Notes: generated by a model not told the origin, from the sequence alone. A stretch of 64,000 bases of DNA from Urechidicola vernalis (GCF_031846385.1 NZ_JAVRHV010000001.1:248001-312000), one strand, 5' to 3'. Positions 52,069 to 62,176 are shown, counted from the first letter of the stretch. Translations and numbers: made by a program.

Positions 52069-53277
52069 CTAATTTTCTCGTTCAAGCAAAGCCATGTAAA
52101 ATCCGTCGAAACCAGATTTTGAAGGCAATATTTTTCGATCTTCTACAAATTTAAATTCTGGATGAGATTTTAAAAATGATGTTACTTGATCTTGATTTTC
52201 AGAAGGTAAAATAGAGCAAGTTGCATATACTAGTTTTCCACCTTTCTTCACCATCCTAGAATAACTTGACAAAATTTCCGCTTGCGTAGCCCTAATTGTA
52301 TCTAAAAATTCAGGTTGTAATTTCCATTTAGAGTCTGGGTTACGTTTTAAAACCCCAATTCCACTACAAGGAGCGTCTATTAAAACTGCATCTGCCGAAT
52401 CTTTCAATTTTTTAATAACCTTGGTGTTTTCTATAACACGCATATCAACATTATGAACTCCAGCTCTTTTTGCTCTTTTCTTTAATTGCGCCAATTTACC
52501 GGCATAAATATCCATTGCAATTATTTGCCCTTTATTTTGCATAATAGAGGCTAGGTGTAATGTTTTACCTCCAGCACCAGCACAAGTGTCTACAACACGC
52601 ATTCCTGGTTGTACTTGTAAAAATGGAGCAACCAATTGAGAGGAAGCATCTTGCACTTCAAAATATCCGCGTTTAAAGGCGTCTGTAAGAAACACATTTT
52701 TACGTTCGGTTAACCTTAATGCAGTTGGATTATCTCTCACTTTTTCAGTTTCAATTTCTTCTTTGCGCAAGAATTTTTGAAGCGTTGCAATATCAATTTT
52801 TAAAGTATTAACCCTTAAAATAACTTCCGCTTTCAGGTTTAATGCCGTTAATTCTCTAGACCACACTGCTTCACCCAATTCTTTCACACCAACTTCATCC
52901 ATCCAATCAGGAATCGATTCCTTAATGGCGCGCGTAGATTGTGCTTCATCAAACTTCCCTTTAATTCGTCTTACTGGCGTACCTTCGAAATATTTCCAAT
53001 CTGGTAATTCAATTCCTTTAAGTACCGCCCAAACAGCGAATAATTTCCATAAGTTATCTCTTGTAAAGTGGTCCTTGGTTCCAGCAATTTCATTATACAA
53101 ACGTTTCCAACGAACAATGTCATAAATCGTTTCAGCTACGAACTTACGATCTCTCGCTCCCCATCGCTTATCTCTCTTTAAGGCTTTTTCAACTACTTTG
53201 CCTGCATATTCTTCATCATTAAAGATAGCATTAAGTGAATCTATAACCGTAAAACACAAGTTTCTATGTAATCTCAT
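52069..53277 (-). CDS. rsmB: RsmB/NOP-family RNA m5C methyltransferase
   Basis: A 402-residue SAM-dependent RNA cytosine-5 methyltransferase from the ATG at 53277 (MRLHRNLCF). The N-terminal NusB-like/RNA-binding part is followed by the methyltransferase core: SAM-binding VDTCAGAGGKTLHLA, the DAPCSGIGVL motif IV with its cysteine, and the catalytic YATCSILPSEN motif VI. In E. coli RsmB methylates C967 of 16S rRNA; the precise position here is inferred. A TTG at 53301 would extend the frame by eight residues but lies inside the TACATTTG promoter box, so the ATG is preferred. Confidence 0.9.
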   Translation of the reverse strand: MRLHRNLCFTVIDSLNAIFNDEEYAGKVVEKALKRDKRWGARDRKFVAETIYDIVRWKRLYNEIAGTKDHFTRDNLWKLFAVWAVLKGIELPDWKYFEGTPVRRIKGKFDEAQSTRAIKESIPDWMDEVGVKELGEAVWSRELTALNLKAEVILRVNTLKIDIATLQKFLRKEEIETEKVRDNPTALRLTERKNVFLTDAFKRGYFEVQDASSQLVAPFLQVQPGMRVVDTCAGAGGKTLHLASIMQNKGQIIAMDIYAGKLAQLKKRAKRAGVHNVDMRVIENTKVIKKLKDSADAVLIDAPCSGIGVLKRNPDSKWKLQPEFLDTIRATQAEILSSYSRMVKKGGKLVYATCSILPSENQDQVTSFLKSHPEFKFVEDRKILPSKSGFDGFYMALLEREN

Positions 53278-53298
53278 TTGCCTTAAAATTTTGGTTTG

Positions 53299-53306
53299 CA
53301 AATGTA
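53299..53306 (-). promoter_or_regulatory. Bacteroidota -7 box before rsmB
   Basis: TACATTTG on the - strand matches TAnnTTTG, 21 bases before the chosen ATG of rsmB. Confidence 0.65.
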
Positions 53307-53354
53307 CGAATGAATACTGACTATTTCTTATTTTAGCACTGCTAAATTCATTTA

Positions 53355-55460
53355 ATGCCTCCGTACAACTCTAACACATCTATTTCTTATTTAAAAGGCG
53401 TTGGACCTTCTAGAGCCGATTTGCTAAAGAAAGAATTAGGAATTAGAACTTTTGGAGATTTAATTAACTTTTTTCCGAATAGATATATTGATAGAACGCA
53501 ATTCTATAAGATTAATGAATTGCAGCCCAACACCTCAGAAATTCAAGTAGTTGGAAAAATTAGCAATATCAAAACAGTAAAGCAGAAAAGAGGAAGTAGG
53601 TTAGTAGCGACATTTGTTGACGGTACTGGAACAATGGAATTAGTATGGTTTAGAGGGGTAAAATGGATAAAAGAAAATTTAAAGGTAAATGTGCCTTATG
53701 TTGTATTTGGAAAGGCAACTTCTTTTAATAGAGCATTTAATATTGCGCATCCAGAAATGGAGTTGGTGAGCGAGTATAAACGGAATTTAAGATCTGTAAT
53801 GCAACCTGTTTATCCTTCAACTGAACTTTTAACAAATAAAGGGGTAACAAATCGCGTGATCCAAAAAATGATGCAAAGTTTGTTTGAAGAATATAAAGGA
53901 AAATTTCAAGAAACACTTTCGAGTTCCATTTTAAAAGACGAAGGATTTATATCTAAAAGTGAAGCCTATTTTAATATACATTTTCCAAAGAGTCAAGAAT
54001 TATTGACAAAGGCAGAGCAGCGCTTAAAGTTTGAAGAGTTGTTTTATATTCAATTGCAATTGATTCGAAAAAAAATGATTCATAAATCAAAGATTAAAGG
54101 GTATCCATTTGAACAGATTGGAAAGTATTTTAATACATTTTATAACGATTATTTACCTTTTGATTTAACCAATGCTCAGAAACGCGTTTTAAAAGAAATT
54201 CGTGCAGATGTTGCATCTAATGCTCAGATGAATCGATTGCTTCAAGGAGATGTAGGCTCGGGAAAAACAATTGTAGCCTTGTTAACAATGTTAATAGGCT
54301 TAGATAATGGGTATCAAGCCGCTATTATGGCGCCAACCGAAATTTTAGCCACACAACATTACAATGCCATAAATTCATTACTAGAAGAAATGGACGTGCA
54401 TGTTGAATTGTTGACAGGTTCTGTAAAGGCAAAAAAACGAAGAGAGATTCATGCCGCATTAGAATCTGGAGAGTTGAAAATTTTGATTGGCACACATGCA
54501 TTGATAGAGGATAAGGTTAAGTTTCAAAATTTAGGTATTGCAATAATTGATGAGCAACATAGATTTGGTGTTGAGCAGCGTTCCAAATTATGGCAGAAAA
54601 ACGAGTTGCCTCCACATGTATTGGTAATGACTGCGACACCTATACCTAGAACTTTGGCTATGAGTGTGTACGGCGATTTAGATATTTCTGTAATTGATGA
54701 GTTACCGCCTGGAAGAAAAGAAATTGCTACAGCACATCGATTCGATTCCAATCGTCTTTCAGTATTTAAATTTATGAAAGATGAAATTGCTAAAGGGCGT
54801 CAGGTTTATGTGGTGTATCCTCTAATTCAGGAATCTGAAAAAATGGATTACAAAGACTTAATGGATGGGTATGAAAGTATTGCAAGAGAGTTTCCATTAC
54901 CCAAATTTCAAATTTCTATTGTACACGGTAAAATGAAACCTGAAGACAAGGAATATGAAATGCAACGTTTTATAAAGGGAGAAACACAGATTATGGTGGC
55001 TACGACGGTAATAGAAGTTGGCGTAAATGTACCCAATGCAAGTGTTATGATTATAGAAAGTGCTGAGCGTTTTGGACTTTCGCAATTGCATCAATTGCGA
55101 GGCCGAGTAGGACGCGGTGCGGAACAGAGTTATTGTATTTTAATGACAAGCCATAAACTATCTTCAGAAGCAAAAACTCGTTTAGAAACCATGGTAAAAA
55201 CTACAGATGGATTTGAAGTTGCCGACGTTGATTTAAAATTGCGTGGGCCTGGAAACATAATGGGCAAGCAACAAAGCGGTGTGCTAAATCTTAAAATTGC
55301 TGATATTACTAAAGATTCCTTGTTATTGTCAAAAGCCAGAGCCACAGCATTTAATGTATTGCAGGTAGATCCAAGTTTGGAATTAGCCGATAACCTGCCT
55401 ATTAGAAAAACCTATGTTGGCATTCAAAAAAATACGGCTGTTTGGAGTAACATTAGTTAA
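53355..55460 (+). CDS. recG: ATP-dependent DNA helicase RecG
   Basis: A 701-residue helicase that remodels stalled replication forks and Holliday junctions. The N-terminal wedge/OB domain (about 1-250; ISYLKGVGPSRADLL at the start, VVGKISNIKTVKQKRG near 67) is followed by the motor: GDVGSGKT (Walker A, about 296-303), IDEQHRFGVEQR (DEQH box), TATPIPRT, and the TTVIEVGVNVPNA and QLRGRVGR motifs of the second half. Its length and motif order are normal. It is divergent from rsmB, with 77 bases between the two starts. Its stop faces the end of the secreted hypothetical gene. Confidence 0.97.
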   Translation: MPPYNSNTSISYLKGVGPSRADLLKKELGIRTFGDLINFFPNRYIDRTQFYKINELQPNTSEIQVVGKISNIKTVKQKRGSRLVATFVDGTGTMELVWFRGVKWIKENLKVNVPYVVFGKATSFNRAFNIAHPEMELVSEYKRNLRSVMQPVYPSTELLTNKGVTNRVIQKMMQSLFEEYKGKFQETLSSSILKDEGFISKSEAYFNIHFPKSQELLTKAEQRLKFEELFYIQLQLIRKKMIHKSKIKGYPFEQIGKYFNTFYNDYLPFDLTNAQKRVLKEIRADVASNAQMNRLLQGDVGSGKTIVALLTMLIGLDNGYQAAIMAPTEILATQHYNAINSLLEEMDVHVELLTGSVKAKKRREIHAALESGELKILIGTHALIEDKVKFQNLGIAIIDEQHRFGVEQRSKLWQKNELPPHVLVMTATPIPRTLAMSVYGDLDISVIDELPPGRKEIATAHRFDSNRLSVFKFMKDEIAKGRQVYVVYPLIQESEKMDYKDLMDGYESIAREFPLPKFQISIVHGKMKPEDKEYEMQRFIKGETQIMVATTVIEVGVNVPNASVMIIESAERFGLSQLHQLRGRVGRGAEQSYCILMTSHKLSSEAKTRLETMVKTTDGFEVADVDLKLRGPGNIMGKQQSGVLNLKIADITKDSLLLSKARATAFNVLQVDPSLELADNLPIRKTYVGIQKNTAVWSNIS

Positions 55461-55486
55461 TGTTCTTGTTTTTGTAGTATTTTTTT

Positions 55487-56281
55487 CTAATTACAATTTA
55501 ACTTTTGCTTTGCGCTATTTAAAAAGAAAAAAGTGTTTTCGGTATCCAGGCCACTATCAAATCCTGTTCTGTCATATTGATTCATAATAGTGTTAAAACT
55601 ACCAAATAAAGTATCGTTTATCGATTCCAAATGTAAAGTCCTTTGTTTTTCTGGTAATTCATTTACCAGTGATCCAAGTTCTATATTAAATTCTTTGTAT
55701 TGGGGTCTAAGTTCCTTTACGTTATTCAAAAAACCTTCATAGGTTTTAATGTCATTGCAATCTAGAGTGGCTTCAATAGTAGAAAAATTTACAAGCAATT
55801 CATTTATGCCGTCAATATTTTCTCTTAATTCAAAATGGCGATTAGAAAACTCTTCATATTTATAATATAAACCAATGGCAAGTCTCATTTCTTCCTCATT
55901 CTGAAATGTTTTTCCTGTCCCAGTATTTGAACATATTTCAACTGAAAGTGTAAGGCTTTTTTTGTAGGGTTCTATTGCAGCAGAAGTTTCCTTTTCAAAA
56001 AGATCGGTATAATAATCATAATCGTTAATTTCTCCGTATGCTGATTTGTTGTTTTTATAATGATTTAGTTTTTCAGTTATTAAAACTTCTCCTTCTTTTA
56101 ATTTTGATTCTGCAATAGCGATGTCTGAAACTTTAAAGAAATAACCAAACGCCTCAACTAGTGCTTTCTGAATCGATTTAAAATCTTTATCCATATCTGC
56201 TAATAGTTTATCTTCTTGAGAATAAACGCTTGCACAAATAAATAGAGAGATGATTAATATGGTGATTTTTCTTAAATGCAT
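55487..56281 (-). CDS. Secreted hypothetical protein
   Basis: A 264-residue protein with a signal peptide (1-21, ending VYSQ). The mature part is mostly charged helix (KLKEGEVLITEKLNHYK, LYYKYEEFSNRHFELREN) with three cysteines (near 117, 175 and the last-but-one residue). No known domain is recognised. It is probably periplasmic or surface-exposed. It stands convergent to recG with 26 bases between the stops, and a 70-base gap separates it from chrA. Confidence 0.7.
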   Translation of the reverse strand: MHLRKITILIISLFICASVYSQEDKLLADMDKDFKSIQKALVEAFGYFFKVSDIAIAESKLKEGEVLITEKLNHYKNNKSAYGEINDYDYYTDLFEKETSAAIEPYKKSLTLSVEICSNTGTGKTFQNEEEMRLAIGLYYKYEEFSNRHFELRENIDGINELLVNFSTIEATLDCNDIKTYEGFLNNVKELRPQYKEFNIELGSLVNELPEKQRTLHLESINDTLFGSFNTIMNQYDRTGFDSGLDTENTFFFLNSAKQKLNCN

Positions 56282-56351
56282 TGTAAAAAATGTTTAATTA
56301 GGATTTTTTTATAAGGCACGAATATAAGTGAATTGTTGAAAAAATAAATTT

Positions 56352-57476
56352 TTACAAAAAGGAAAGTAAAAAACCGAGCGTGGCTCCACCTATAATAATG
56401 TAAAAAGAACTCACTTTTTTAAATCGAAAAGCAACAAGTATACTTACAACCATAATTAATAAGGATTGCCATTCAAAGGCAAGTTCATATCCCAATTTTA
56501 AAGAAATTGCAATCATAATACCTACGGCACCAGCATTTACAGCATCTAAGAATTTTGAAAGTAGTTTAGACTTTCTAAGAATTGGAATTAATTTAACCAA
56601 TAAACCTACCAAGAAAAATGAAGGTAAAAACATACCTAATGAAGCCCATAGTGCTCCTGAAATACCATTTAATTGATACCCAATAAATGTTGCTGTCGTT
56701 AAAACAGGTCCAGGTGTAAACTGTCCAAAAGCAATGGCATCTAGCAACTGTTCTTTTGTAAGCCAACCTAATTTTTCAACTAATTCCGCATCAACATATG
56801 CAATTAATACATATCCACTACCGAATAGTAAAATTGCTATTTTTAAAAAAGATGTGAAAATTGCAGTATTGCTTATATTAATTCCAACAGGTTTTGCGAT
56901 TAAAAGTAACGGGGCAATAACAGTTTTAAGAGAATTTTGCTGACCAAAATTAAGCCAAATCATTCCAATAACTCCACTTCCAATAATTAATAAAAACTCA
57001 TCGATTCCAAATAAAGAAAGTGCTGTAACCAATATTCCAATGGCTATTAATTGCCAATTTTTAAAGGCTTTTTTTCCTAGTTTTTGAGTTGCAGTAAAAA
57101 TGATTCCGATAACTGCAGGTTTTATACCATAAAAAATTGGAGCAATTCCCGGAACTTCACCATATTTACCATAAAACATGGCCAGAATTAAAGTGAAAAC
57201 TACTGCAGGAAAAATAAATGAAAGGCCGGCGACCCATAAGCCAAGCCACCCCGCTCTGACATGACCGCAATGCATGGTCATTTGTGTGGAGTTTGGACCG
57301 GGCACCAAATTTGTAGCACCTACCATATCTAAAAAATGTTCACGTGTCATCCATTTACGTTTGGTAACCACTTCACTTTCCATCATGGAAATATGCGCAG
57401 CAGGTCCGCCAAATGCCACCGTTCCTAATTTTAGAAAAAGGAAAAAAACTTCTTTTATGTGTGTGCTTTTTTTCAA
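56352..57476 (-). CDS. chrA: Chromate transporter family protein (ChrA-like)
   Basis: A 374-residue membrane protein with two homologous halves. Family signatures are AFGGPAAHISMMESE (near 18-32), GPNSTQMTMHCGHVRAGWLG (59-78) and, in the second half, FGSGYVLIAYVDAELVEKLGW and AIAFGQFTPGPVLTTATFIGY. ChrA proteins of this length (LCHR) export chromate by antiport with protons or sulfate-like anions; a sulfate-related role is conceivable in a sulfatase-rich organism but not shown. Translation appears to begin at TTG (57476), as no ATG precedes the conserved start. It begins 10 bases after the beta-lactamase-like gene. Confidence 0.88.
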   Translation of the reverse strand: MKKSTHIKEVFFLFLKLGTVAFGGPAAHISMMESEVVTKRKWMTREHFLDMVGATNLVPGPNSTQMTMHCGHVRAGWLGLWVAGLSFIFPAVVFTLILAMFYGKYGEVPGIAPIFYGIKPAVIGIIFTATQKLGKKAFKNWQLIAIGILVTALSLFGIDEFLLIIGSGVIGMIWLNFGQQNSLKTVIAPLLLIAKPVGINISNTAIFTSFLKIAILLFGSGYVLIAYVDAELVEKLGWLTKEQLLDAIAFGQFTPGPVLTTATFIGYQLNGISGALWASLGMFLPSFFLVGLLVKLIPILRKSKLLSKFLDAVNAGAVGIMIAISLKLGYELAFEWQSLLIMVVSILVAFRFKKVSSFYIIIGGATLGFLLSFL

Positions 57477-57486
57477 TGGTAATTTA

Positions 57487-58377
57487 TTATGGTTTCATTA
57501 ATTGGTCTAGAATTTTTTTTGAGATTTTTGCCAATGCATCTGTACCTTTTTCAAAATCTTCCAAATTTTTAGATAGAATTACCAAAACATATGAATTTCC
57601 ATTGGGCAAATATATAATTCCAGCATCATGATGAACCCCAGTTATTGAGCCAGTCTTATGTGCAACAGTCACATTTTTAGGATAATATTTCGGTATTAAA
57701 TCATTGAATTTTTGATCTTTTAAAATGGATAGCATATTGTTACAATCACCTTCAGATCCTGCAGCGTTCGAAGCAATTCCTTTAAATATTTGAACTAAAT
57801 CATTAGCGGTAGTTGAATTGCTTAACCCCTTGTCATAGGCTTTCTGATCTTCAACGCCACGTAAAACCTCAATCTTTTCTGCACCTAGGCTTCTCATTGT
57901 CTCTGTAACTTTTTTAGCATCTACCATATCAATCAAAATATTTGTTGCCAAATTGCTACTTACTGTTATCATATCGTAAATTAACTTTTCTATGGTAACT
58001 TTTTTACCGACCATTTTGTATAGTTCATCTCCACCGTCATCTGTAATATCCATTTGGTAAGCACTACCATCTACTATACTCTTAAATTCATTCTTTACTA
58101 AAATTGAATCTTTGATACTGAACTTACCTTCTCTCGCTTGTTTAAAAGCCTCGATCATTACCGGTACTTTCATAGTACTTGCAGCATGATACTCGGCTTT
58201 GCTATTTATGTTAAGTAGTGTTTTGTTTTGATTTAAATCAAAGAGAACCAGAGCCGTATTTCCTTTAATGTTCTTTAAATCGTTTTGAATTTTATTTTTG
58301 AAATCTTGATCTTTATCAACATTACAATTTATAAAAAGTAGTAATGTAAATACTAGAATTATGTGTTTTTTATACAT
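57487..58377 (-). CDS. Class A beta-lactamase-like serine hydrolase lipoprotein
   Basis: A 296-residue protein with a lipobox (LLFINC, Cys18). Class A landmarks: Ser67-x-x-Lys70 (STMK), SSN at 140-142 (in place of SDN), an omega-loop-like GVEDQKAYDKG segment around 195-205, and KTGS near 241. These are the residues of active penicillin-interacting hydrolases, so beta-lactamase activity is possible; related Bacteroidota proteins are also called beta-lactamase-related serine hydrolases. The lipid anchor points to the periplasmic face of a membrane. It precedes chrA by 10 bases in the same direction and is divergent from pheT. Confidence 0.85.
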   Translation of the reverse strand: MYKKHIILVFTLLLFINCNVDKDQDFKNKIQNDLKNIKGNTALVLFDLNQNKTLLNINSKAEYHAASTMKVPVMIEAFKQAREGKFSIKDSILVKNEFKSIVDGSAYQMDITDDGGDELYKMVGKKVTIEKLIYDMITVSSNLATNILIDMVDAKKVTETMRSLGAEKIEVLRGVEDQKAYDKGLSNSTTANDLVQIFKGIASNAAGSEGDCNNMLSILKDQKFNDLIPKYYPKNVTVAHKTGSITGVHHDAGIIYLPNGNSYVLVILSKNLEDFEKGTDALAKISKKILDQLMKP

Positions 58378-58490
58378 TAATGCTTGAATTTTTCGGTACT
58401 AAAATACAGATTAAAATCAACCTTTTAATTTGATGTTGAAAAGTACTGTTATTTCAATTATGACAATTTTTAAAATGGCTTAATTTAGAG

Positions 58491-58498
58491 TATCTTTG
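58491..58498 (+). promoter_or_regulatory. Bacteroidota -7 box before pheT
   Basis: TATCTTTG matches TAnnTTTG and lies 24 bases before the pheT ATG. Confidence 0.65.
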
Positions 58499-58522
58499 CA
58501 TCTTGAAAAAATGTACTACTAG

Positions 58523-60949
58523 ATGAAAATATCATACAATTGGTTAAAGCAGTTTATTAAAGTTGATTGGAACGCTGAGAAAACTGGAGAATTATTAACC
58601 GATTTAGGACTTGAAGTTGAAGGAATTGAAACCGTAGAATCTGTAAAAGGAAGTTTGAAAGGAATTGTTGTAGGTGAAGTGCTTACCTGTGAGCAACACC
58701 CAAATGCAGATAGATTAAAGGTTACAACCGTCGATGTTGGCGGAAAAGAAGCGTTAAAAATTGTTTGTGGAGCACCGAATGTGGCTGCTGGACAAAAAGT
58801 TCCTGTAGCAACTATAGGAACGTTTTTGTATGATGACAAAGGAGAATCTTTCAAAATTAAAAAAGGAAAGATTAGAGGGGAAGAGAGTCATGGTATGATT
58901 TGCGCAGAGGATGAATTAGGTCTTGGAGAAAGCCATGATGGTATTATGGTTTTAGATGCAGGCTTAAAAGTTGGAACTCCTTGTGCTGAAGTGTTCGAAA
59001 TTGAGAGTGATGAAGTTTTTGAAATAGGTTTAACACCTAATAGGGCAGATGCCATGAGTCATTATGGTGTGGCCCGTGATTTGCGTGCTGGTTTAATTCA
59101 GAATGATATGATGTTAGAGTTAATTTCTCCATCTGTTATGGATTTTCATGTTGATGAAAGAAAGTTACGTATTGACGTAGAAGTTGAAGATAAAGAATTA
59201 GCACCTAGATATTGTGGAATTACGATTACAGATGTTAATGTTGGAGAATCTCCCAAATGGTTGCAGAATAAATTAAAAGCCATTGGTTTAAGTCCAATTA
59301 ACAATATTGTAGATGCTACAAATTATGTTTTACATGAACTAGGACAACCCTTACACGCTTTTGATGCGTCAAAAGTAAAAGGGAATAAGATCTTAGTTAA
59401 AACATTAGAAGCAGGAACAAAGTTTACAACGCTAGATGGTGTTGAGAGATCTTTACATCAAGATGATATTATGATTTGTGATGCAGATTCTAACCCATTA
59501 TGTATTGCAGGTGTTTTTGGTGGAATAGATTCTGGAGTTACAGAAAGTACGACAAGTATCTTTTTAGAAAGTGCTTACTTTAATGCGGTTTCTGTTAGAA
59601 AAACAGCAAAACGTCATGCATTAAATACCGATGCATCGTTTAGGTTTGAAAGAGGAATTGATCCAAACTTTGTAATGTATGCTATGAAGCGTGCAGCTTT
59701 GTTAATAGTGGAAATTGCTGGAGGTAAGAAAGCATCCGACCCTTCGGATTTTTATCCGGAGAAAATTGAAGACTTTGAGGTTTTTATTTCTTATGAAAGA
59801 ATGAATCGTTTAATTGGTGATGAAATCCCAAAAGAACGCATCAAAAATATTTTAGCTTCTTTAGATATAAAATTAAATAGCGAAACAGACGGTGGTCTTG
59901 GATTAACTATTCCATCATATAGAGTTGATGTACAACGTGAAGCAGATGTTATTGAAGAGATTTTAAGAGTTTATGGATATAACAATATTCAATTTTCACA
60001 TAAGTTAAATACTTCTATTTCTACAGATGATTTTGATGGGGTTAAGATTGAAAACATTGCCGGAAATTTACTTACAGGTATAGGTTTTAATGAAACGATG
60101 GCCAATTCTTTAACAAAAGCTTCTTATCTAGAGCAAACAGAAAACCTTAATAGTGAGCAAGATGTGGCTATGTTAAACCCATTAAGTAGCGATTTAGGTG
60201 TGTTGAGACAATCGATGCTATTTAGTGGCTTAGAGTCCGTTATTTATAATATTAACAGAAAGAATAGCTCTTTAAAGTTTTTCGAATTTGGAAAAACGTA
60301 CCACAAATATGAAAGTGGTTATAGCGAGCAAAAACATTTGACGTTATTTGTAACAGGAAATAGATCTAAAGATAGTTGGGCTGTAGATGCTCGAAAATCC
60401 GATTACTTTTATTTTAAAGGAGTAGTTGAAACCTTATTGAACCGTTTAGGAATTCAGAAAATGAAAACAAGTCCAACAAAAAGTGATTTGTTTTCTGAAG
60501 GCATCAATTTAGGTTTTGGAAAAATTAAATTGGTTGACTTTGGGGTTGTGAAGCCTTCAATTTTAAAATCTTTTGGAATAAAGCAAGAGGTTTTATTTGC
60601 TGATTTTAACTGGGAGAATATTTTAAAAGTAGCCAACAGAAAAGGATTTAAGGTCACAGATTTACCAAAATTTCCTTCAGTTAAAAGGGATTTAGCTTTG
60701 TTAATTGATAAGGGTGTTAAGTTCTCAGAAATATATAATGCGGCGTTCCAATCTGAAAGAAAGCTTTTGAAAGAAGTTGATTTATTCGATGTTTATGAAG
60801 GAGATAAATTGCCAGAAGGTAAAAAGTCTTATGCGGTAAGTTTTGTATTGCAAGACGAACAAAAGACCTTAAACGATAAGCAAATTGAAAAGGTAATGCA
60901 AAAAATGCAGCAGTCTTTAGAAAAGAATTTAAATGCTGTTTTAAGATAA
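58523..60949 (+). CDS. pheT: Phenylalanyl-tRNA synthetase beta subunit
   Basis: An 808-residue subunit of the alpha2-beta2 enzyme that charges tRNA-Phe. The order is an N-terminal B1 region with the OB-fold tRNA-binding domain (about 40-150; VGEVLTCEQHPNADRLKV), the B3/B4 editing module (about 200-400), the B5 winged-helix domain (about 410-480), the core catalytic-like domain and a C-terminal anticodon-binding FDX-ACB ferredoxin fold (about 715-808; FPSVKRDLALLID). Length and domains are normal. pheS is not in this window. A strong terminator follows directly. Confidence 0.97.
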   Translation: MKISYNWLKQFIKVDWNAEKTGELLTDLGLEVEGIETVESVKGSLKGIVVGEVLTCEQHPNADRLKVTTVDVGGKEALKIVCGAPNVAAGQKVPVATIGTFLYDDKGESFKIKKGKIRGEESHGMICAEDELGLGESHDGIMVLDAGLKVGTPCAEVFEIESDEVFEIGLTPNRADAMSHYGVARDLRAGLIQNDMMLELISPSVMDFHVDERKLRIDVEVEDKELAPRYCGITITDVNVGESPKWLQNKLKAIGLSPINNIVDATNYVLHELGQPLHAFDASKVKGNKILVKTLEAGTKFTTLDGVERSLHQDDIMICDADSNPLCIAGVFGGIDSGVTESTTSIFLESAYFNAVSVRKTAKRHALNTDASFRFERGIDPNFVMYAMKRAALLIVEIAGGKKASDPSDFYPEKIEDFEVFISYERMNRLIGDEIPKERIKNILASLDIKLNSETDGGLGLTIPSYRVDVQREADVIEEILRVYGYNNIQFSHKLNTSISTDDFDGVKIENIAGNLLTGIGFNETMANSLTKASYLEQTENLNSEQDVAMLNPLSSDLGVLRQSMLFSGLESVIYNINRKNSSLKFFEFGKTYHKYESGYSEQKHLTLFVTGNRSKDSWAVDARKSDYFYFKGVVETLLNRLGIQKMKTSPTKSDLFSEGINLGFGKIKLVDFGVVKPSILKSFGIKQEVLFADFNWENILKVANRKGFKVTDLPKFPSVKRDLALLIDKGVKFSEIYNAAFQSERKLLKEVDLFDVYEGDKLPEGKKSYAVSFVLQDEQKTLNDKQIEKVMQKMQQSLEKNLNAVLR

Positions 60950-60951
60950 AT

Positions 60952-60977
60952 AAATTCCTGCCTATTGGCGGGAATTT
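60952..60977 (+). terminator. Rho-independent terminator after pheT
   Basis: AAATTCCTGCC and GGCGGGAATTT pair (one G-T pair) around a TATT loop, followed by T residues, three bases after the pheT stop. Confidence 0.88.
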
Positions 60978-61003
60978 TTATAAATAGATTATTGTAATTG
61001 AAT

Positions 61004-62032
61004 ATGTATAAATTATTAATTAGACCAATTCTATTCCTATTTGACCCTGAAAAGGTGCACCATTTCACATTTTCTTTTTTGAAATCTAGTTTTAAGATTC
61101 CATTTGTAAAAGGAATTGTAAAAAGTATGTATACAGTGAATCATGTCAGTTTAGAACGTGAATTGTTTGGACTTAAATTTAAGAACCCTGTGGGGTTAGG
61201 TGCAGGTTTCGATAAGAATGCTGTGCTCATTAATGAGTTAGAGAATTTTGGATTTGGTTTTATAGAAATTGGAACAGTTACACCACGTGCACAAGAGGGT
61301 AATCCTAAAAAGCGATTATTTCGTTTAAAAGCCGATAAAGGAATCATTAACCGAATGGGATTTAATAATGCAGGAGTTGAGGAGATTTCAAAGCGTTTGA
61401 AGGAGTTAAAGACAAATGTTATTATAGGTGGAAATATTGGAAAGATGACAAGTAGTTCATCAGATCAATACACCCAAGATTACTTGGAGTGTTTTAATGA
61501 ATTGCATCCAAATGTTGATTATTTTGTTTTAAACGTAAGTTGTCCAAATGTTGGGTCTATGGCAAAATTACAAGACAAAGATTATTTGGTAGAATTGATT
61601 ACTGCCGTTCAAAATGCCAATTCTAAATTTGAATTGCAAAGACCAATATTATTAAAAATTGCTCCAGATTTGAACGATGTACAATTACAAGAAATAATTG
61701 ATTTGGTTGCTGAAACTAGGATTGACGGGGTAATTGCTTCAAATACTTCAACCAATAGAGAAGGTTTAAAAGTGAGTAATGAACGATTGGAGGAAATTGG
61801 AAATGGAGGACTTTCTGGCCAACCAGTGAAAGATAGAAGTACCAAAACGATTAAATTCTTAGCAGATAAATCGAACAAAGCATTTCCAATTATAGGAATT
61901 GGAGGTATACATTCTTCTAAAGATGCTCTTGAAAAGATTGAAGCAGGGGCCGATTTAGTTCAGGTTTATACCGGGTTTATTTATGAAGGGCCTGGTTTGG
62001 TAAAGAAAATTAACAAAGCATTAATTCGTTAG
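61004..62032 (+). CDS. pyrD: Dihydroorotate dehydrogenase, class 2 (quinone-type)
   Basis: A 342-residue enzyme from the ATG at 61004; a TTG six bases earlier (60998) is a weaker start. It oxidises dihydroorotate to orotate in pyrimidine synthesis. The N-terminal helical extension (MYKLLIRPILFLFDPEKVHHF) that sits in the membrane and binds quinone identifies class 2. FMN-binding GLGAGFDKN (around 64-72), GFNNAG and the phosphate-binding IGIGGIHS and DLVQVYTG near the C-terminus follow. The active-site loop reads LNVSCPNVGS, with Cys180 where E. coli class 2 has the catalytic Ser175; cysteine there is the class 1 arrangement. Confidence 0.95.
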   Translation: MYKLLIRPILFLFDPEKVHHFTFSFLKSSFKIPFVKGIVKSMYTVNHVSLERELFGLKFKNPVGLGAGFDKNAVLINELENFGFGFIEIGTVTPRAQEGNPKKRLFRLKADKGIINRMGFNNAGVEEISKRLKELKTNVIIGGNIGKMTSSSSDQYTQDYLECFNELHPNVDYFVLNVSCPNVGSMAKLQDKDYLVELITAVQNANSKFELQRPILLKIAPDLNDVQLQEIIDLVAETRIDGVIASNTSTNREGLKVSNERLEEIGNGGLSGQPVKDRSTKTIKFLADKSNKAFPIIGIGGIHSSKDALEKIEAGADLVQVYTGFIYEGPGLVKKINKALIR

Positions 62033-62077
62033 TTTATATCTTAATATTTACCGAACCCCTTTTTTGCCTAAGTTCAA

Positions 62078-62100
62078 AATACTCAATTTGAGTATTTTTT
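62078..62100 (+). terminator. Terminator after pyrD
   Basis: AATACTCA and TGAGTATT form an eight-pair stem with a three-base loop and a following run of T, 46 bases after the pyrD stop. It is A/T-rich, so weaker than the others here. Confidence 0.7.
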
Positions 62101-62176
62101 GAAATGAGAAAATTAGGTATCTTGCCGTTTATATAATTGAAATATTCAATAACGAAACCTTCTTTTGTCCTCACAT

